Below, in pieces: positions 7,863-15,801 of a stretch of 64,000 nt of DNA. The DNA is from SM1-46 sp002451215. Lineage in GTDB: Bacteria > Pseudomonadota > Gammaproteobacteria > Acidiferrobacterales > Sulfurifustaceae. The notes beneath the pieces were generated by a model. That model did not search any database. It was not told where the DNA came from and saw only the letters and a program-made list of their open reading frames with translations. Made by a program: the position numbers and the translations under genes. The number at the start of each line of letters is the position of its first letter. The stretch's first letter is position 1. The stretch is from the NCBI GenBank assembly GCA_002451215.1, contig DKBM01000047.1:1-64000 (forward strand). The letters are read 5' to 3'.

Positions 7863-9355
7863 GTGCGGTCGCGCGCTCCGGTTTGGGTTCGACGAGAGGA
7901 CGACCGGTCATTTCCGGCGGGATTGGCAAGTCCATCAGGTGCAGCATGGTCGGCGCGATATCCTCCAGCGCCCCCGTTGACGCGATATCGGCGGGGCGTC
8001 CGACATATACCAGCGGGACCGGGTTGGTGGTGTGTGCCGTGTGCGGCTGGCCGGATTCCACATCAAACAACTGTTCGGCATTTCCGTGATCGGCCGTGAT
8101 CAGCATTTCGGCACCGGCCTTTTCCACTGCCTCGAGGATGCGCCCGAGCGCCTGGTCCACGGCCTCGATGGCCTTCACGGTCGCGTCGAAGTCGCCGGTG
8201 TGGCCGACCATATCGGCATTGGCGAAATTGCAGATGATCACGTCGTATGCGCCGCCACTGATCGCCTTGACCACTTCATCGGCCACCTTGGCGGCGTTCA
8301 TCTCGGGTTTCAGGTTGTAGGTGGGCACATCCGTCGGCGAGGGCACCAGAATGCGGTCCTCNNCGCAGCTGATGCAGACCGCGCGAGGCGAGGTAGGCCC
8401 CGAGCACATTGCGCAGTCGATCGGGCGGAAACGCCACGGGAATCGGGAATTCCGAGTTGTATTCAGTCAGGCTAACGAATGCCGCAAGTTTCGGCGTCGC
8501 TGCTCGCGCGAAGGCATTGAAGTCCTTCTCGATGAACGGACGCGTAATCTGGCGCGCCCGATCCGAGCGGAAGTTCATGAATATGATGACGTCGCCGTCC
8601 ACGATCCGCACCGGCTGCTCGCCGGCGGGAACGATTTCGGTTGCCTGCACGAATTCGTCGGTTTCGCCGCGAGCGTAGGCCGCTTCCAGCCCCGCTTGAG
8701 CGCTCGGCGCGGTGAAGGCAGCTTTGCCAAGCGTGATGAGATCGTAGGCCTCCTGGATTCGCGGCCAGCGGTGGTCGCGGTCCATCGCGTAGTGGCGGCC
8801 AATCATGGACGCAAAGCGTCCCGTCTGAAGAGCGGCGAACTTGTTTTCCATCAGCTGGATCGACGTCACCGCGCTCTGCGGCGGGGTGTCGCGGCCGTCG
8901 AGGAAGGCGTGGAGATAAACCTGCTTGGCGCCACGCTTCACGGCCAGTTCCGCCATGGCATGAATGTGCTCTTCGTGCGAGTGCACGCCACCGGGCGAAA
9001 GCAGTCCCAGAATGTGCACGCTCTTGCCGGCATGCACCGCCTTGTCGACCGCCTCGGTGAGGGCCTTGTTGGTAAAGAAGCTGCCGGTCGAGATGGCGCG
9101 ATTGATGCGCGTGTACTCCTGGTACACGACGCGGCCGGCGCCGAGGTTCAGGTGACCGACCTCCGAGTTTCCCATCTGGCTGGTAGGCAGCCCGACGGCA
9201 GCTTCGGATGCCTGGATCAGGGTGTGCGGATAATGACTCCATAGGCGGTCCCAGGTTGGTTTCCTGGCGGCGGCGATGGCGTTGTATTGAGGTTCTTCGC
9301 GATAACCCCAGCCATCCATCACGATGAGGACGACGGGTTTGGGCGTTTGTGACAT
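7849..9355 (-). CDS. gpmI: 2,3-bisphosphoglycerate-independent phosphoglycerate mutase, interrupted by a sequence gap
   Basis: GpmI interconverts 3- and 2-phosphoglycerate in glycolysis using two Mn ions. The N-terminal part has VLIVMDGWGYRE and the nucleophile Ser64 in MGNSEVGHLNLGAG. The C-terminal part has ICNFANADMVGHTGD and ITADHGNAEQ, both metal-binding. The two halves lie in different frames because of the nn at 8362-8363. The left side stops at ...GLHQLR and the right side resumes at EDRILVPSP, where the family normally has about 25 more residues. The gene is therefore intact but about 76 bases are missing from the record. ATG at 9355 starts the conserved MSQTPKPVVLIVMDG. Confidence 0.95.
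8362..8363. other. Sequence gap (nn) inside gpmI
   Basis: Two undetermined bases split gpmI. Protein comparison indicates about 25 codons are absent here, so nn stands for an unresolved stretch of about 76 bases and not two bases. Confidence 0.9.
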
Positions 9356-9391
9356 ACCGTATTTCCGTTCAACCGGCTGATTTCTCTCTGA

Positions 9392-9420
9392 TCTTTTCTG
9401 GTCCATCATTATTGTATAAT
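9392..9420 (+). promoter_or_regulatory. Candidate promoter of the arsR-like gene in the gpmI/arsR divergent region
   Basis: A perfect TATAAT at 9415-9420 lies in a strongly AT-rich island (9408-9433) in the 164-base region between the divergent gpmI and arsR-like genes. The -35 position (TCTTTT at 9392) is poor, so the promoter may need an activator. The half-sites ATAAT (9416-9420) and ATTAT (9429-9433) form a small dyad that could be an ArsR-family operator, since these repressors favour AT-rich dyads. Confidence 0.35.
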
Positions 9421-9519
9421 GTTTTTATATTATCCGGCAGCGGAAGTCGGGAATTCCGCAAATAACGTCTGGGATTTTGTCGTGCCGAATGCACGTGGCT
9501 AACGGGAGGTCATGACCCA

Positions 9520-9852
9520 ATGGTAGCAGCAGCTGAAACATTGACTCAGGTCCTCATTACCAACGAAGAGGACATACATACGGCATCTCGGGCACTAAAA
9601 GCCATGGCGCACCCGCTGCGACTGAAGATTCTCTGTATTCTCGGTGGCAGCGACGAAGTGAGCGTGCAGGACATCGTCGAGCATGTGGGCACCTCGCAAA
9701 GCAACATCTCCCAGCATCTTTCCATCCTGCGCGACAAGGGCATCCTGACCGCGCGCAAGGACGCCAACAAGGTTTACTATCGTATCGGTGATCCCAAGAT
9801 TCTCAATTTGATCGGCTCGATGCGCGAGGCCTTCTGCAGCTCGCACCGCTGA
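9520..9852 (+). CDS. ArsR/SmtB family transcriptional regulator, possible persulfide sensor
   Basis: The 110-residue winged-helix regulator has the ArsR core LKAMAHPLRLKILCIL, a recognition helix TSQSNISQHLSILRDKGIL and a wing LTARKDANKVYYRIGD. Cys39 in the RLKILC motif and Cys106 near the C-terminus are the only cysteines. They occupy nearly the same positions and spacing (67) as the dithiol pair of the BigR/SqrR persulfide sensors, and the usual metal-site ELCVCDL motif is absent. ATG at 9520 has GGGAGG about 12 bases upstream. The rhodanese and glutaredoxin genes directly downstream fit a role in sulfur or thiol sensing, but this is inference. Confidence 0.85.
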   Translation: MVAAAETLTQVLITNEEDIHTASRALKAMAHPLRLKILCILGGSDEVSVQDIVEHVGTSQSNISQHLSILRDKGILTARKDANKVYYRIGDPKILNLIGSMREAFCSSHR

Positions 9853-9926
9853 CCCTCTCGCCCGGTTTTTTCCATCTGCCCGGTTCGCCGGGCCAATAAT
9901 CTTGCTTCTGCACTGAGAATTTCCCC

Positions 9927-10340
9927 ATGGATTTCGTTGTAAGCAACTGGTACCTGTTTGTCGCGCTTGGCGTGATCGTTGGCCTGCTCATGATGGGCCC
10001 CATCACCCAGATGTTCTATGGCATCAAGGGCATTACCCCTGCGGAGGCGATCCAGGTGGTGAACCGGGAACAGGGCGTAATCGTGGACGTGTGCGAGCCC
10101 AACGAGTTTCGCGAGGGGCGTCCGCCAAATTCGATGAATGTGCCGCTGTCGAGTCTAGGTCAGAATCTCACGCGTCTCGAAAAGTACAAGAGCCGACCGG
10201 TAGTGGTGAGCTGCCGAAGCGGCAACCGCTCGGTGCGCGCCGCGATCAAGCTGCGCAGGCAGGGCTTCGAGAAGGTCTTCTCCCTGTCTGGTGGTCTGCT
10301 CGGCTGGCAGCGTGACAACCTCCCGGTGGAGAAGGGCTGA
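9927..10340 (+). CDS. Membrane-anchored rhodanese-like protein (YibN-like)
   Basis: The 137-residue protein has one N-terminal transmembrane segment (residues 8-29) and a single rhodanese domain (about 33-135). The active-site loop is Cys96 in SCRSGNRS, intact for sulfur transfer. The order rhodanese-grxC-secB-gpsA is the same as the yibN-grxC-secB-gpsA string known from enteric bacteria, so this is the YibN counterpart. The stop codon overlaps the grxC start by one base, so the genes are cotranscribed. Confidence 0.93.
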   Translation: MDFVVSNWYLFVALGVIVGLLMMGPITQMFYGIKGITPAEAIQVVNREQGVIVDVCEPNEFREGRPPNSMNVPLSSLGQNLTRLEKYKSRPVVVSCRSGNRSVRAAIKLRRQGFEKVFSLSGGLLGWQRDNLPVEKG

Positions 10341-10633
10341 TGGTGGAAGTCACGATGTATTCCACGCGCATTTGCCCATACTGCGTGATGGCCGAAAAAC
10401 TGCTCGCAAAGAAGGGTGTGTCGCCCGAGAAGATCATGCTCGACGATGATCCGGCGCGGCGTGAGGAGATGGTCCGGCGCGCCGGACGTACAACCGTGCC
10501 GCAAATATTCATCGGCGAGCGCCACGTGGGCGGCTACACGGACCTGGCCGCGCTCGACCTGAAGGGCGAGCTTGAACGGCTGTTGCGCGCCGAGCCGCCT
10601 GCTACTTCTACTGATCCAGTGAGGACGATGTGA
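10340..10633 (+). CDS. grxC: Glutaredoxin 3
   Basis: The 97-residue glutaredoxin has a dithiol active site Cys12-Pro-Tyr-Cys15, the cis-Pro segment TTVPQIFIGERHVGGYTDL for glutathione binding, and the normal GrxC length plus a short tail. It reduces disulfides and glutathione mixed disulfides in the cytoplasm. The start ATG overlaps the rhodanese stop, and the end overlaps the secB GTG start by four bases, which places it in the middle of a tightly packed operon. Confidence 0.95.
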   Translation: MVEVTMYSTRICPYCVMAEKLLAKKGVSPEKIMLDDDPARREEMVRRAGRTTVPQIFIGERHVGGYTDLAALDLKGELERLLRAEPPATSTDPVRTM

Positions 10634-11097
10634 CTTCCGAAACCACCAGTGCCCCATCGCTATCCATCGAGAAGATCTACATCAAGGATCTTTCATTCGA
10701 AGCGCCCTCTTCGCCGCAGGTCTTTCTTGAGCAACAGGCGCCCGAGGTGCATATCGAGCTCGGCATCACTCATCACCAGTTGAACCCTGAACAGGGGTTG
10801 CACGAGGTGGTGCTGGCGCTCACCGCCAGTGCGCGTCGTGGCGACAAGAACTTCTTCCTTGCTGAGGCGCAACAGGCCGGCCTCTTTCGCATTGCCGGGC
10901 TGTCGGGCGAGTCGCTCACCAAGGCCCTCGAGATTGCCTGCGCGCACGTCCTGCTGCCGTTCGCGCGCGAGGCGATCAATGAACTCGTCACGCGCGGCGG
11001 CTTCCCGCAGCTGCTGGTGAATCCGATGAACTTCGAGGCACTCTACGAGCAGAAGCGTGCCGCCCAGGCGCAGCCGGCGCCGGCGACCACGCAGTAA
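10630..11097 (+). CDS. secB: Protein-export chaperone SecB
   Basis: The 155-residue product is a typical SecB, the tetrameric cytoplasmic chaperone that passes unfolded preproteins to SecA. Conserved segments include IYIKDLSFEAPSSPQ, FLAEAQQAGLFRIAGL, and the C-terminal half AHVLLPFAREAINELVTRGGFPQLLVNPMNF, all nearly invariant in the family. The start is GTG at 10630, preceded by GAGGA at optimal spacing and overlapping grxC. An alanine/glutamine-rich tail ends the protein. Confidence 0.97.
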   Translation: MTSETTSAPSLSIEKIYIKDLSFEAPSSPQVFLEQQAPEVHIELGITHHQLNPEQGLHEVVLALTASARRGDKNFFLAEAQQAGLFRIAGLSGESLTKALEIACAHVLLPFAREAINELVTRGGFPQLLVNPMNFEALYEQKRAAQAQPAPATTQ

Positions 11098-11149
11098 ACT
11101 CGCGCCTTCGGACCTTTCGACGTTCGGGTTACCATTGCCGCCCGAACGT

Positions 11150-12163
11150 ATGACATCCGCTGCAAGACAATCCATTGCCGTGCTCGGCGCCGGTTCCTGG
11201 GGAACAGCGCTGGCTTTGCTGCTGGCGCGCAACGGCCATGCGGTGACGCTCTGGGGACATGACGCGGCGCAGGTGGAGCGGCTGCGCGCCGCTGGCGAGA
11301 ACACCACCTACCTCCCGGGCTTTCGCTTTCCGGACAATCTCACGGTATCCGATACGCTGGCTCCCCTCGTGCGCGAGACGGCACAACTGCTCATCGCGGT
11401 GCCGAGCCATGCGTTCCGCGCCACGCTTGCCGCGCTCGCCGGAGCGTTGCGACCGGACGGTGTAATTGCCTGGGCGACCAAAGGTTTCGAGCCTGGCAGC
11501 GGCAAGTTGCTCAGCGCCGTGCATGACGAGGTGCTCGGCGCGCGCGGCCGTTTCGCCGTGGTTTCCGGTCCGACGTTCGCGATCGAGGTTGCCAAAAGTT
11601 TACCGACCGCATGTACGGCGGCCGCGCCAACAGCCGAAATCGCCGAGCGCGTGGCAGGCTGGCTACGCAGCGAGCGCATGCGCGTCTACACCAGTACCGA
11701 TGTCGCCGGCGTGCAACTGGGCGGCGCGATCAAGAACGTCATGGCGATTGCCGCCGGCATTAGCGACGGTCTCGGGTTTGGCTCGAACGCACGCGCAGCA
11801 TTGATCACCCGCGGGCTCGCCGAGCTGACGCGTCTTGGCGTGGCGCTTGGCGGGCACGCCGAGACCTTCATGGGGCTGAGCGGCGCGGGCGACCTGATTC
11901 TCACCTGCACCGACAACACCTCGCGCAATCGCCGCGTCGGGCTCGGGCTTGGGCAGGGCAAGAAGCTCGATGCGATCCTGGCCGAGCTCGGGCAGGAGGC
12001 GGAGGGTGTGGCGACCGCGCGAGAGCTTTATCACATCGCAACCCGCATGCGGATCGACATGCCGATTACCGAGCAGGTTTATCGCGTTCTGTACGAAGGA
12101 TTGCCGCCGCTCGCCGCGGTGGAAGCATTATTTGGGCGCGAGCCGCGCCCGGAGAACGGCTAG
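11150..12163 (+). CDS. gpsA: Glycerol-3-phosphate dehydrogenase [NAD(P)+]
   Basis: The 337-residue enzyme reduces dihydroxyacetone phosphate to sn-glycerol-3-phosphate for phospholipid synthesis. It has the Rossmann motif VLGAGSWGTALALLLARNGH, the AVPSHAFR segment, ATKGFEPGSGKL, the catalytic-lysine region GAIKNVMAIAAGISDGLGFG, and TCTDNTSRNRRVG. ATG at 11150 gives the canonical N-terminus. The open frame runs further upstream only into secB-overlapping sequence. It is the last gene of the rhodanese-grxC-secB-gpsA operon, and its stop overlaps the converging histidine kinase stop by four bases. Confidence 0.96.
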   Translation: MTSAARQSIAVLGAGSWGTALALLLARNGHAVTLWGHDAAQVERLRAAGENTTYLPGFRFPDNLTVSDTLAPLVRETAQLLIAVPSHAFRATLAALAGALRPDGVIAWATKGFEPGSGKLLSAVHDEVLGARGRFAVVSGPTFAIEVAKSLPTACTAAAPTAEIAERVAGWLRSERMRVYTSTDVAGVQLGGAIKNVMAIAAGISDGLGFGSNARAALITRGLAELTRLGVALGGHAETFMGLSGAGDLILTCTDNTSRNRRVGLGLGQGKKLDAILAELGQEAEGVATARELYHIATRMRIDMPITEQVYRVLYEGLPPLAAVEALFGREPRPENG

Positions 12164-13524
12164 AGCCTTACGGTCACAGCCGTGCCGCCGAGCGCACTGC
12201 GTGCGAACCCGAGCTCCCCCCCGTAGAGAGTGACGGTGTCGCGCACCACGGCGAGACCGATTCCCTGACCGGCGACGCTCGTGTCGCCGCGCGCACCGCG
12301 TTTGGTCAGGCGCTCGGCTTCCTCCGGGGCAATCCCCGGGCCATCGTCCTCCACGATTATTTCGAGTCTCGGGCCGCTGGCGGCATCGCTGATGGGTCGT
12401 GCGCGCACCGCGACCTGCTCGCGGCACCACTTGAACGCATTGTCGGCGAGATTGCCAAGCAGCTCGGTGAGATCGCCCTCATCGCCGTGGAACGTGACAT
12501 CGCCGTCGACGTCGACCGTCGTGCGTACGGGCTTGTCGGCGTAGACGCGAGACAGCGCGCGCACGATCTTTTCGGCGTGCGGGGCGACCGGGATCGGTGC
12601 TGAGAGCGCTGCCCGTCCGGCCATGGCGGCGCGCGCGAGCTGAAACTCAATCAGCTCGCGCATGCGTTCAATCTGCTCCTCCATCACCGTGCGTTTTTCG
12701 TTGTCGTCGCCACGCACGCCAAGCGCGCCGCGCAGCACGGCAAGTGGCGTCTTCAGGCTATGCGCGAGATTGCCGAGCGCATCGCGATAGCGCGCAAGGT
12801 GTGCATGGGTACTCGCCAGCAGGGTGTTCAGATTGTCGGTGAGACCGCGCAGTTCTTTCGGGTAGTCGCCGCGCAGGCGATCAGTATTGCCGGCCTCGAT
12901 GCGGGCAAGATCAGTGGCGACCGTGCGCAGCGGCTTGAGCCCCCAGCGCAGGATCAGGCCCTGCACAGCGAGCAACAGAAGGGCTGCACCGGCGAGCCAT
13001 CCCCACAGGCTTTGGCGAAACGCGGTGATCTGGCGATTGAAGCCCTCGAGGTGCTCGGCGACCCGAAACACATAGTGGCGGGTGGCGCCTCGGCTATCAG
13101 GCCAGGCGATACCCTGACTCAATGCATAGAGTGGCTTACCGTCCGCACCTGCCAGCGTTTCGTAGAGGCGCTCGCCCACTGCGGGACGAGCGCTGAATTC
13201 CAGCTTGAGACCGAGGGCGGAGCGGGAATGCCAGCGGTCGCCACCGTCGGTGCGCGCCAGCTCGGCGTACAGGCCGGAGCCTGGCAGGCCGAGGCGCGGC
13301 TCGGGGAGATCCGGCGGCAGCTGCATGCGATCCTGTTTGTCGAGTTCAGCGGCGGCGAGCAGGGTATAGAGGTACGCTTGCAGGCGTTCACGCAGTGCGC
13401 GCTCAGCGGCTTCATGAAAGGCGCGGTCAAGTGCCCAGCCCGTCGCGCCGAGAAACAGCGCGAGCACGATGCTCGCCGCGAGCAACAGCCGCGCGTGCAG
13501 GGAGAGATTTATCCCTTGGCGCAT
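12160..13524 (-). CDS. Sensor histidine kinase (PhoQ-like)
   Basis: The 454-residue membrane kinase has an N-terminal transmembrane segment (about residues 10-30), a periplasmic domain (about 31-168), a second transmembrane segment (about 170-192, WGWLAGAALLLLAVQGLILRW), HAMP, the dimerisation H-box with His255 in NLAHSLKTPLAVL, an N-box (LLGNLADNAFKW) and glycine boxes DDGPGIAP and GQGIGLAVV. The H-box AHSLKTPL and topology match PhoQ-type kinases. The periplasmic part carries acidic residues, but an Mg-sensing acidic patch cannot be confirmed. Its start overlaps the response regulator by 16 bases, so the pair is co-translated. Confidence 0.9.
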   Translation of the reverse strand: MRQGINLSLHARLLLAASIVLALFLGATGWALDRAFHEAAERALRERLQAYLYTLLAAAELDKQDRMQLPPDLPEPRLGLPGSGLYAELARTDGGDRWHSRSALGLKLEFSARPAVGERLYETLAGADGKPLYALSQGIAWPDSRGATRHYVFRVAEHLEGFNRQITAFRQSLWGWLAGAALLLLAVQGLILRWGLKPLRTVATDLARIEAGNTDRLRGDYPKELRGLTDNLNTLLASTHAHLARYRDALGNLAHSLKTPLAVLRGALGVRGDDNEKRTVMEEQIERMRELIEFQLARAAMAGRAALSAPIPVAPHAEKIVRALSRVYADKPVRTTVDVDGDVTFHGDEGDLTELLGNLADNAFKWCREQVAVRARPISDAASGPRLEIIVEDDGPGIAPEEAERLTKRGARGDTSVAGQGIGLAVVRDTVTLYGGELGFARSALGGTAVTVRL

Positions 13525-14192
13525 TCGAGGGTGAAGCGGTAGCCACGCCCACGAAGCGTTTCGATTGGCGTGAGACGGTTGTCGGGATCGAGCTTGCGGC
13601 GCAACCGGCCGACGAACACCTCGATCACGTTGCTGTCGCGATCGAAATCCTGATCGTAGATATGCTCGGTGAGTTCGGTCTTGGACACTACCTTGCCGGC
13701 ATGCAGGATGAGGTATTCGACCAGGCGATACTCATACCCGGTCAACTCGAGCGTCGCTCCATTGAGGGTCACGCTCTGGCGCGCGGTATCGAGCGCGATG
13801 GGCCCGCAGCGAATCAACGGCTGCGCGAGCCCCGCGGCCCGGCGCAGCAGCGCCTTGGTGCGCGCCAGCAGCTCCTCCATCTGGAAGGGCTTGACGAGAT
13901 AATCGTCTGCGCCGGCATCGAGCCCCTCGACCTTGTCCTGCCATCGCCCGCGCGCAGTAAGAATCAGCACCGGGAAGCGCCGCCCGGCGGCGCGCCATGC
14001 GCGCAGCACCTCAACGCCATCGCGCTTCGGCAAGCCGAGATCGAGTACCACCAAATCGTAAGGGTTCACCTTGCCGAGGTGCAGCGCCTCCTCGCCATCG
14101 GCCGCGGTATCGATTGCGTAGCCGGCATCGCGCAGCGCGGACTGCAGTTGCCCGCGTAGCGTTGGCTCGTCCTCCACTACCAGCAGGCGCAT
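13509..14192 (-). CDS. OmpR/PhoB family response regulator (PhoP-like)
   Basis: The 227-residue regulator has a receiver domain with the acidic pair Glu7/Asp8, phosphoacceptor Asp51 (VVLDLGLPKRDG), Thr in LTARG and Lys in VKPFQ, followed by a winged-helix DNA-binding domain (about 128-222, LELTGYEYRLVEYLILHAG to LRGRGYRFTL). Overall it looks like PhoP. It overlaps the kinase gene and starts four bases after the upstream PepSY-like gene. A direct repeat with PhoP-box geometry lies in front of the glycine-zipper gene at 15024-15041. Confidence 0.92.
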   Translation of the reverse strand: MRLLVVEDEPTLRGQLQSALRDAGYAIDTAADGEEALHLGKVNPYDLVVLDLGLPKRDGVEVLRAWRAAGRRFPVLILTARGRWQDKVEGLDAGADDYLVKPFQMEELLARTKALLRRAAGLAQPLIRCGPIALDTARQSVTLNGATLELTGYEYRLVEYLILHAGKVVSKTELTEHIYDQDFDRDSNVIEVFVGRLRRKLDPDNRLTPIETLRGRGYRFTLECAKG

Positions 14193-14195
14193 CGC

Positions 14196-14486
14196 TCAGC
14201 CGCGCTCGGCGTCGACGTGCACGATCTGCACATGCCCCGACGGCAGGAGCACCTTGATGCGATGCACCGCGCGACCGCCACGGTTGATGGTCTCCGCCGA
14301 CAGCACTCGACCGCCAGTCTGGGCGCGCACCTGTCGTACAGCCTGGTCGAGTGACACACCGGCGCGTGTCTCGTGCCGCGCCCTGTCGGAGGGGGCAGCG
14401 AAGTTTTCGCGCGCCTGCACTGGCGCGGTCCCGAAGAACAGGGCGGCGAGCAGGATGGCCAGAGCGGTTTGGAAGTGCATGGTCAC
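14196..14486 (-). CDS. Small periplasmic PepSY-like protein upstream of the two-component genes
   Basis: The 96-residue protein has a signal peptide (MHFQTALAILLAALFFGTAPVQA) and a short C-terminal domain with GVSLDQAVRQVRAQTGGRVLSAE followed by IKVLLPSGHVQIVHVDAERG. This is the helix-strand-strand pattern of PepSY domains. Small PepSY proteins next to PhoPQ-type systems are thought to act on the sensor's periplasmic domain, but that is not shown for this one. The start may be GTG at 14486 or ATG at 14480. It lies four bases from the response regulator, so the three genes form one operon. Confidence 0.8.
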   Translation of the reverse strand: MTMHFQTALAILLAALFFGTAPVQARENFAAPSDRARHETRAGVSLDQAVRQVRAQTGGRVLSAETINRGGRAVHRIKVLLPSGHVQIVHVDAERG

Positions 14487-14499
14487 TCGTGACTAATAG

Positions 14500-14532
14500 A
14501 AAAAGGCACCGGGCGGTGAACCGCCCGGTGCC
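14500..14532 (-). terminator. Rho-independent terminator after the glycine-zipper gene
   Basis: A perfect 12-base-pair stem (14505-14516 with 14521-14532, GGCACCGGGCGG) and a four-base loop are followed on the minus strand by a run of five T (14504-14500). It ends transcripts from the glycine-zipper gene and separates that gene from the PepSY/PhoPQ-like operon. A TGCTACACT extended -10-like sequence just upstream (around 14533-14541, minus) could restart transcription for the operon. Confidence 0.9.
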
Positions 14533-14560
14533 AGTGTAGCAATGCCTCGGGCCCGAGCGC

Positions 14561-14962
14561 CTAGTGGCGGGCCACTTCGTGGCCGATCACCGAGCCAATG
14601 ATGGTACCGGCTACGATTGGCCCCGGTTCGCCCTGGCCGACACTGTGCCCGATGACACCACCGATTACGCCTCCGGCGATGATCGGCACCAGGCCGATTT
14701 GATGGCTGGACTGATAGTAATGGTAGTGCGGCTGCGGCTGGTACCGGTAGTAGTGCCCGTAGCGATATCCGCGGTCGTGGTCGTTGCGGTAGCGCACCAC
14801 CGGCGCCGGGTAGTAAACCTTCTTTACCACGACCACGTTGCGACCGCGGTCGTGACCACGATCATGGCCGCGATCGTGACCACGGTCACCGGCTTCGGCC
14901 ACGGCGGCCAGACCAAGCGCAAGCGGCGCGATAAGCAGGGAGGTAAAGGTACGCGTCTTCAT
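14561..14962 (-). CDS. Glycine-zipper 2TM domain protein with Asp-Arg-Gly-His repeats
   Basis: The 133-residue exported protein has a signal peptide ending in AVAEA, a low-complexity segment with DRGH repeated about four times, a Tyr/His/Arg-rich middle, and a C-terminal glycine-zipper (IIAGGVIGGVIGHSVGQGE and IVAGTIIGSVIGHEV) of the Rick_17kDa/2TM type found in envelope-associated proteins. ATG at 14962 follows an excellent AAGGAGA Shine-Dalgarno. Monocistronic, with its own terminator and a candidate response-regulator box upstream. The histidine-rich part could bind metal; the function is unknown. Confidence 0.85.
   Translation of the reverse strand: MKTRTFTSLLIAPLALGLAAVAEAGDRGHDRGHDRGHDRGRNVVVVKKVYYPAPVVRYRNDHDRGYRYGHYYRYQPQPHYHYYQSSHQIGLVPIIAGGVIGGVIGHSVGQGEPGPIVAGTIIGSVIGHEVARH
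14847..14888. repeat. Twelve-base tandem repeat encoding the DRGH units
   Basis: Units begin at 14847, 14859 and 14871, with a partial unit at 14883 (consensus CGATCGTGACCA with two or three variant bases). It codes in the minus direction for Asp-Arg-Gly-His. Such in-frame repeats can change copy number by slippage without breaking the gene. Confidence 0.75.
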
Positions 14963-15007
14963 CTTCTGTCTCCTTCGGGTCAGGGTGTTGGCTGACCTCG
15001 TAGTGTC

Positions 15008-15041
15008 AGATTAGGTGGGGTACGCTGAACCTAAGCTGAAC
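15008..15041 (-). promoter_or_regulatory. Candidate PhoP-type box and promoter of the glycine-zipper gene
   Basis: On the minus strand GTTCAGC occurs twice as a direct repeat (15041-15035 and 15030-15024) with an 11-base period. This is the geometry bound by PhoP-class regulators (GTTTA-N5-GTTTA). A TAATCT -10 (15013-15008) follows ten bases later, the spacing seen in PhoP-activated promoters where the box replaces the -35. The ATG is at 14962. Confidence 0.5.
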
Positions 15042-15115
15042 GACATTCGGATGCCAAACCGCTGAGAGAAAGGCTGTTTTTCCCAGCCTGGGGCGGCCGG
15101 CACCCTGAGAATTGC

Positions 15116-15794
15116 ATGAGCCAGAACCCCGATCTTTTTGCACGAACGCTTGCCTGTCTGCGGAATCCTGATCCTGCAGCAAAGGCCTCGCAGACGCGCG
15201 CGCTGCGCGCAGCTTGGCTAAACGGTGAGCTCGAATTTGGCGGTCGCGCGCCGGAGCCGCTCACGGAGCCGGGACGGCCGGCACGGCCCGCGCTGGTCTC
15301 ACCGTTCGAGGTCGAGCGTCGCAGCCTCGCGACACTCGAGGGCCGGGCGGCGCTGGTGCACGCGCTGGCGCATATCGAGTTCAATGCCATCAATCTCGCG
15401 CTCGATGCGGTCCACCGTTTTCGCGGCCTGCCGCGCGTCTATTACGACGACTGGCTGAAAGTGGCTGCAGAAGAGGCGCATCACTTCGAGCTGTTGCGCG
15501 ATCACCTGCGTTCGATCGGCTACGACTATGGCGATTTTCCCGCCCACAACGGGTTGTGGGAGATGGCCTTGAAAACGGCTGGCGACGTGCTGGCACGCAT
15601 GGCGCTGGTGCCGCGCGTGCTGGAGGCGCGCGGCCTCGATGCGAGTCCGGCGTTGATGGCGAAGTTCCGCGGTGCAGGCGATGCGCGCATGGTCGGGATC
15701 CTCGAAATTATCCTGCGCGATGAGATTGGTCATGTCGCCATCGGCAATCGCTGGTATCTGCATCTGTGCGAGCAGCGTGGGCTCGACCCGCTCG
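15116..15794 (+). CDS. DUF455 family ferritin-like protein, 3' end lost in gap
   Basis: At least 226 residues of a DUF455 protein are present, a diiron-type ferritin-like helical family of unknown function. Typical segments are ALVHALAHIEFNAINLALDAV, EEAHHFELLRDHL, and LRDEIGHVAIGNRW. They carry the E...EXXH-type pairs (for example HIEFN, EEAHHF, DEIGHV) expected for a dinuclear iron site. The family normally runs about 40 residues beyond LCEQRGLDPL, where the nn at 15795 intervenes, and trmL ends on the opposite strand immediately after. The real C-terminus is therefore missing from the record. Confidence 0.88.
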
Positions 15795-15796
15795 NN
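15795..15796. other. Sequence gap (nn) between the DUF455 gene and trmL
   Basis: The gap removes the C-terminal coding part of the DUF455 gene. The trmL stop (15802-15804) survives five bases away. By family length, at least about 120 bases should be absent here. Confidence 0.8.
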
Positions 15797-15801
15797 GGCG
15801 C

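Noticed and set aside
7849..9355. gpmI (and likewise trmL, glcE, ygiQ) as frameshifted pseudogenes
   Set aside because: The frame change coincides exactly with nn and with 22-29 residues missing from the family alignment, so these are sequence gaps.
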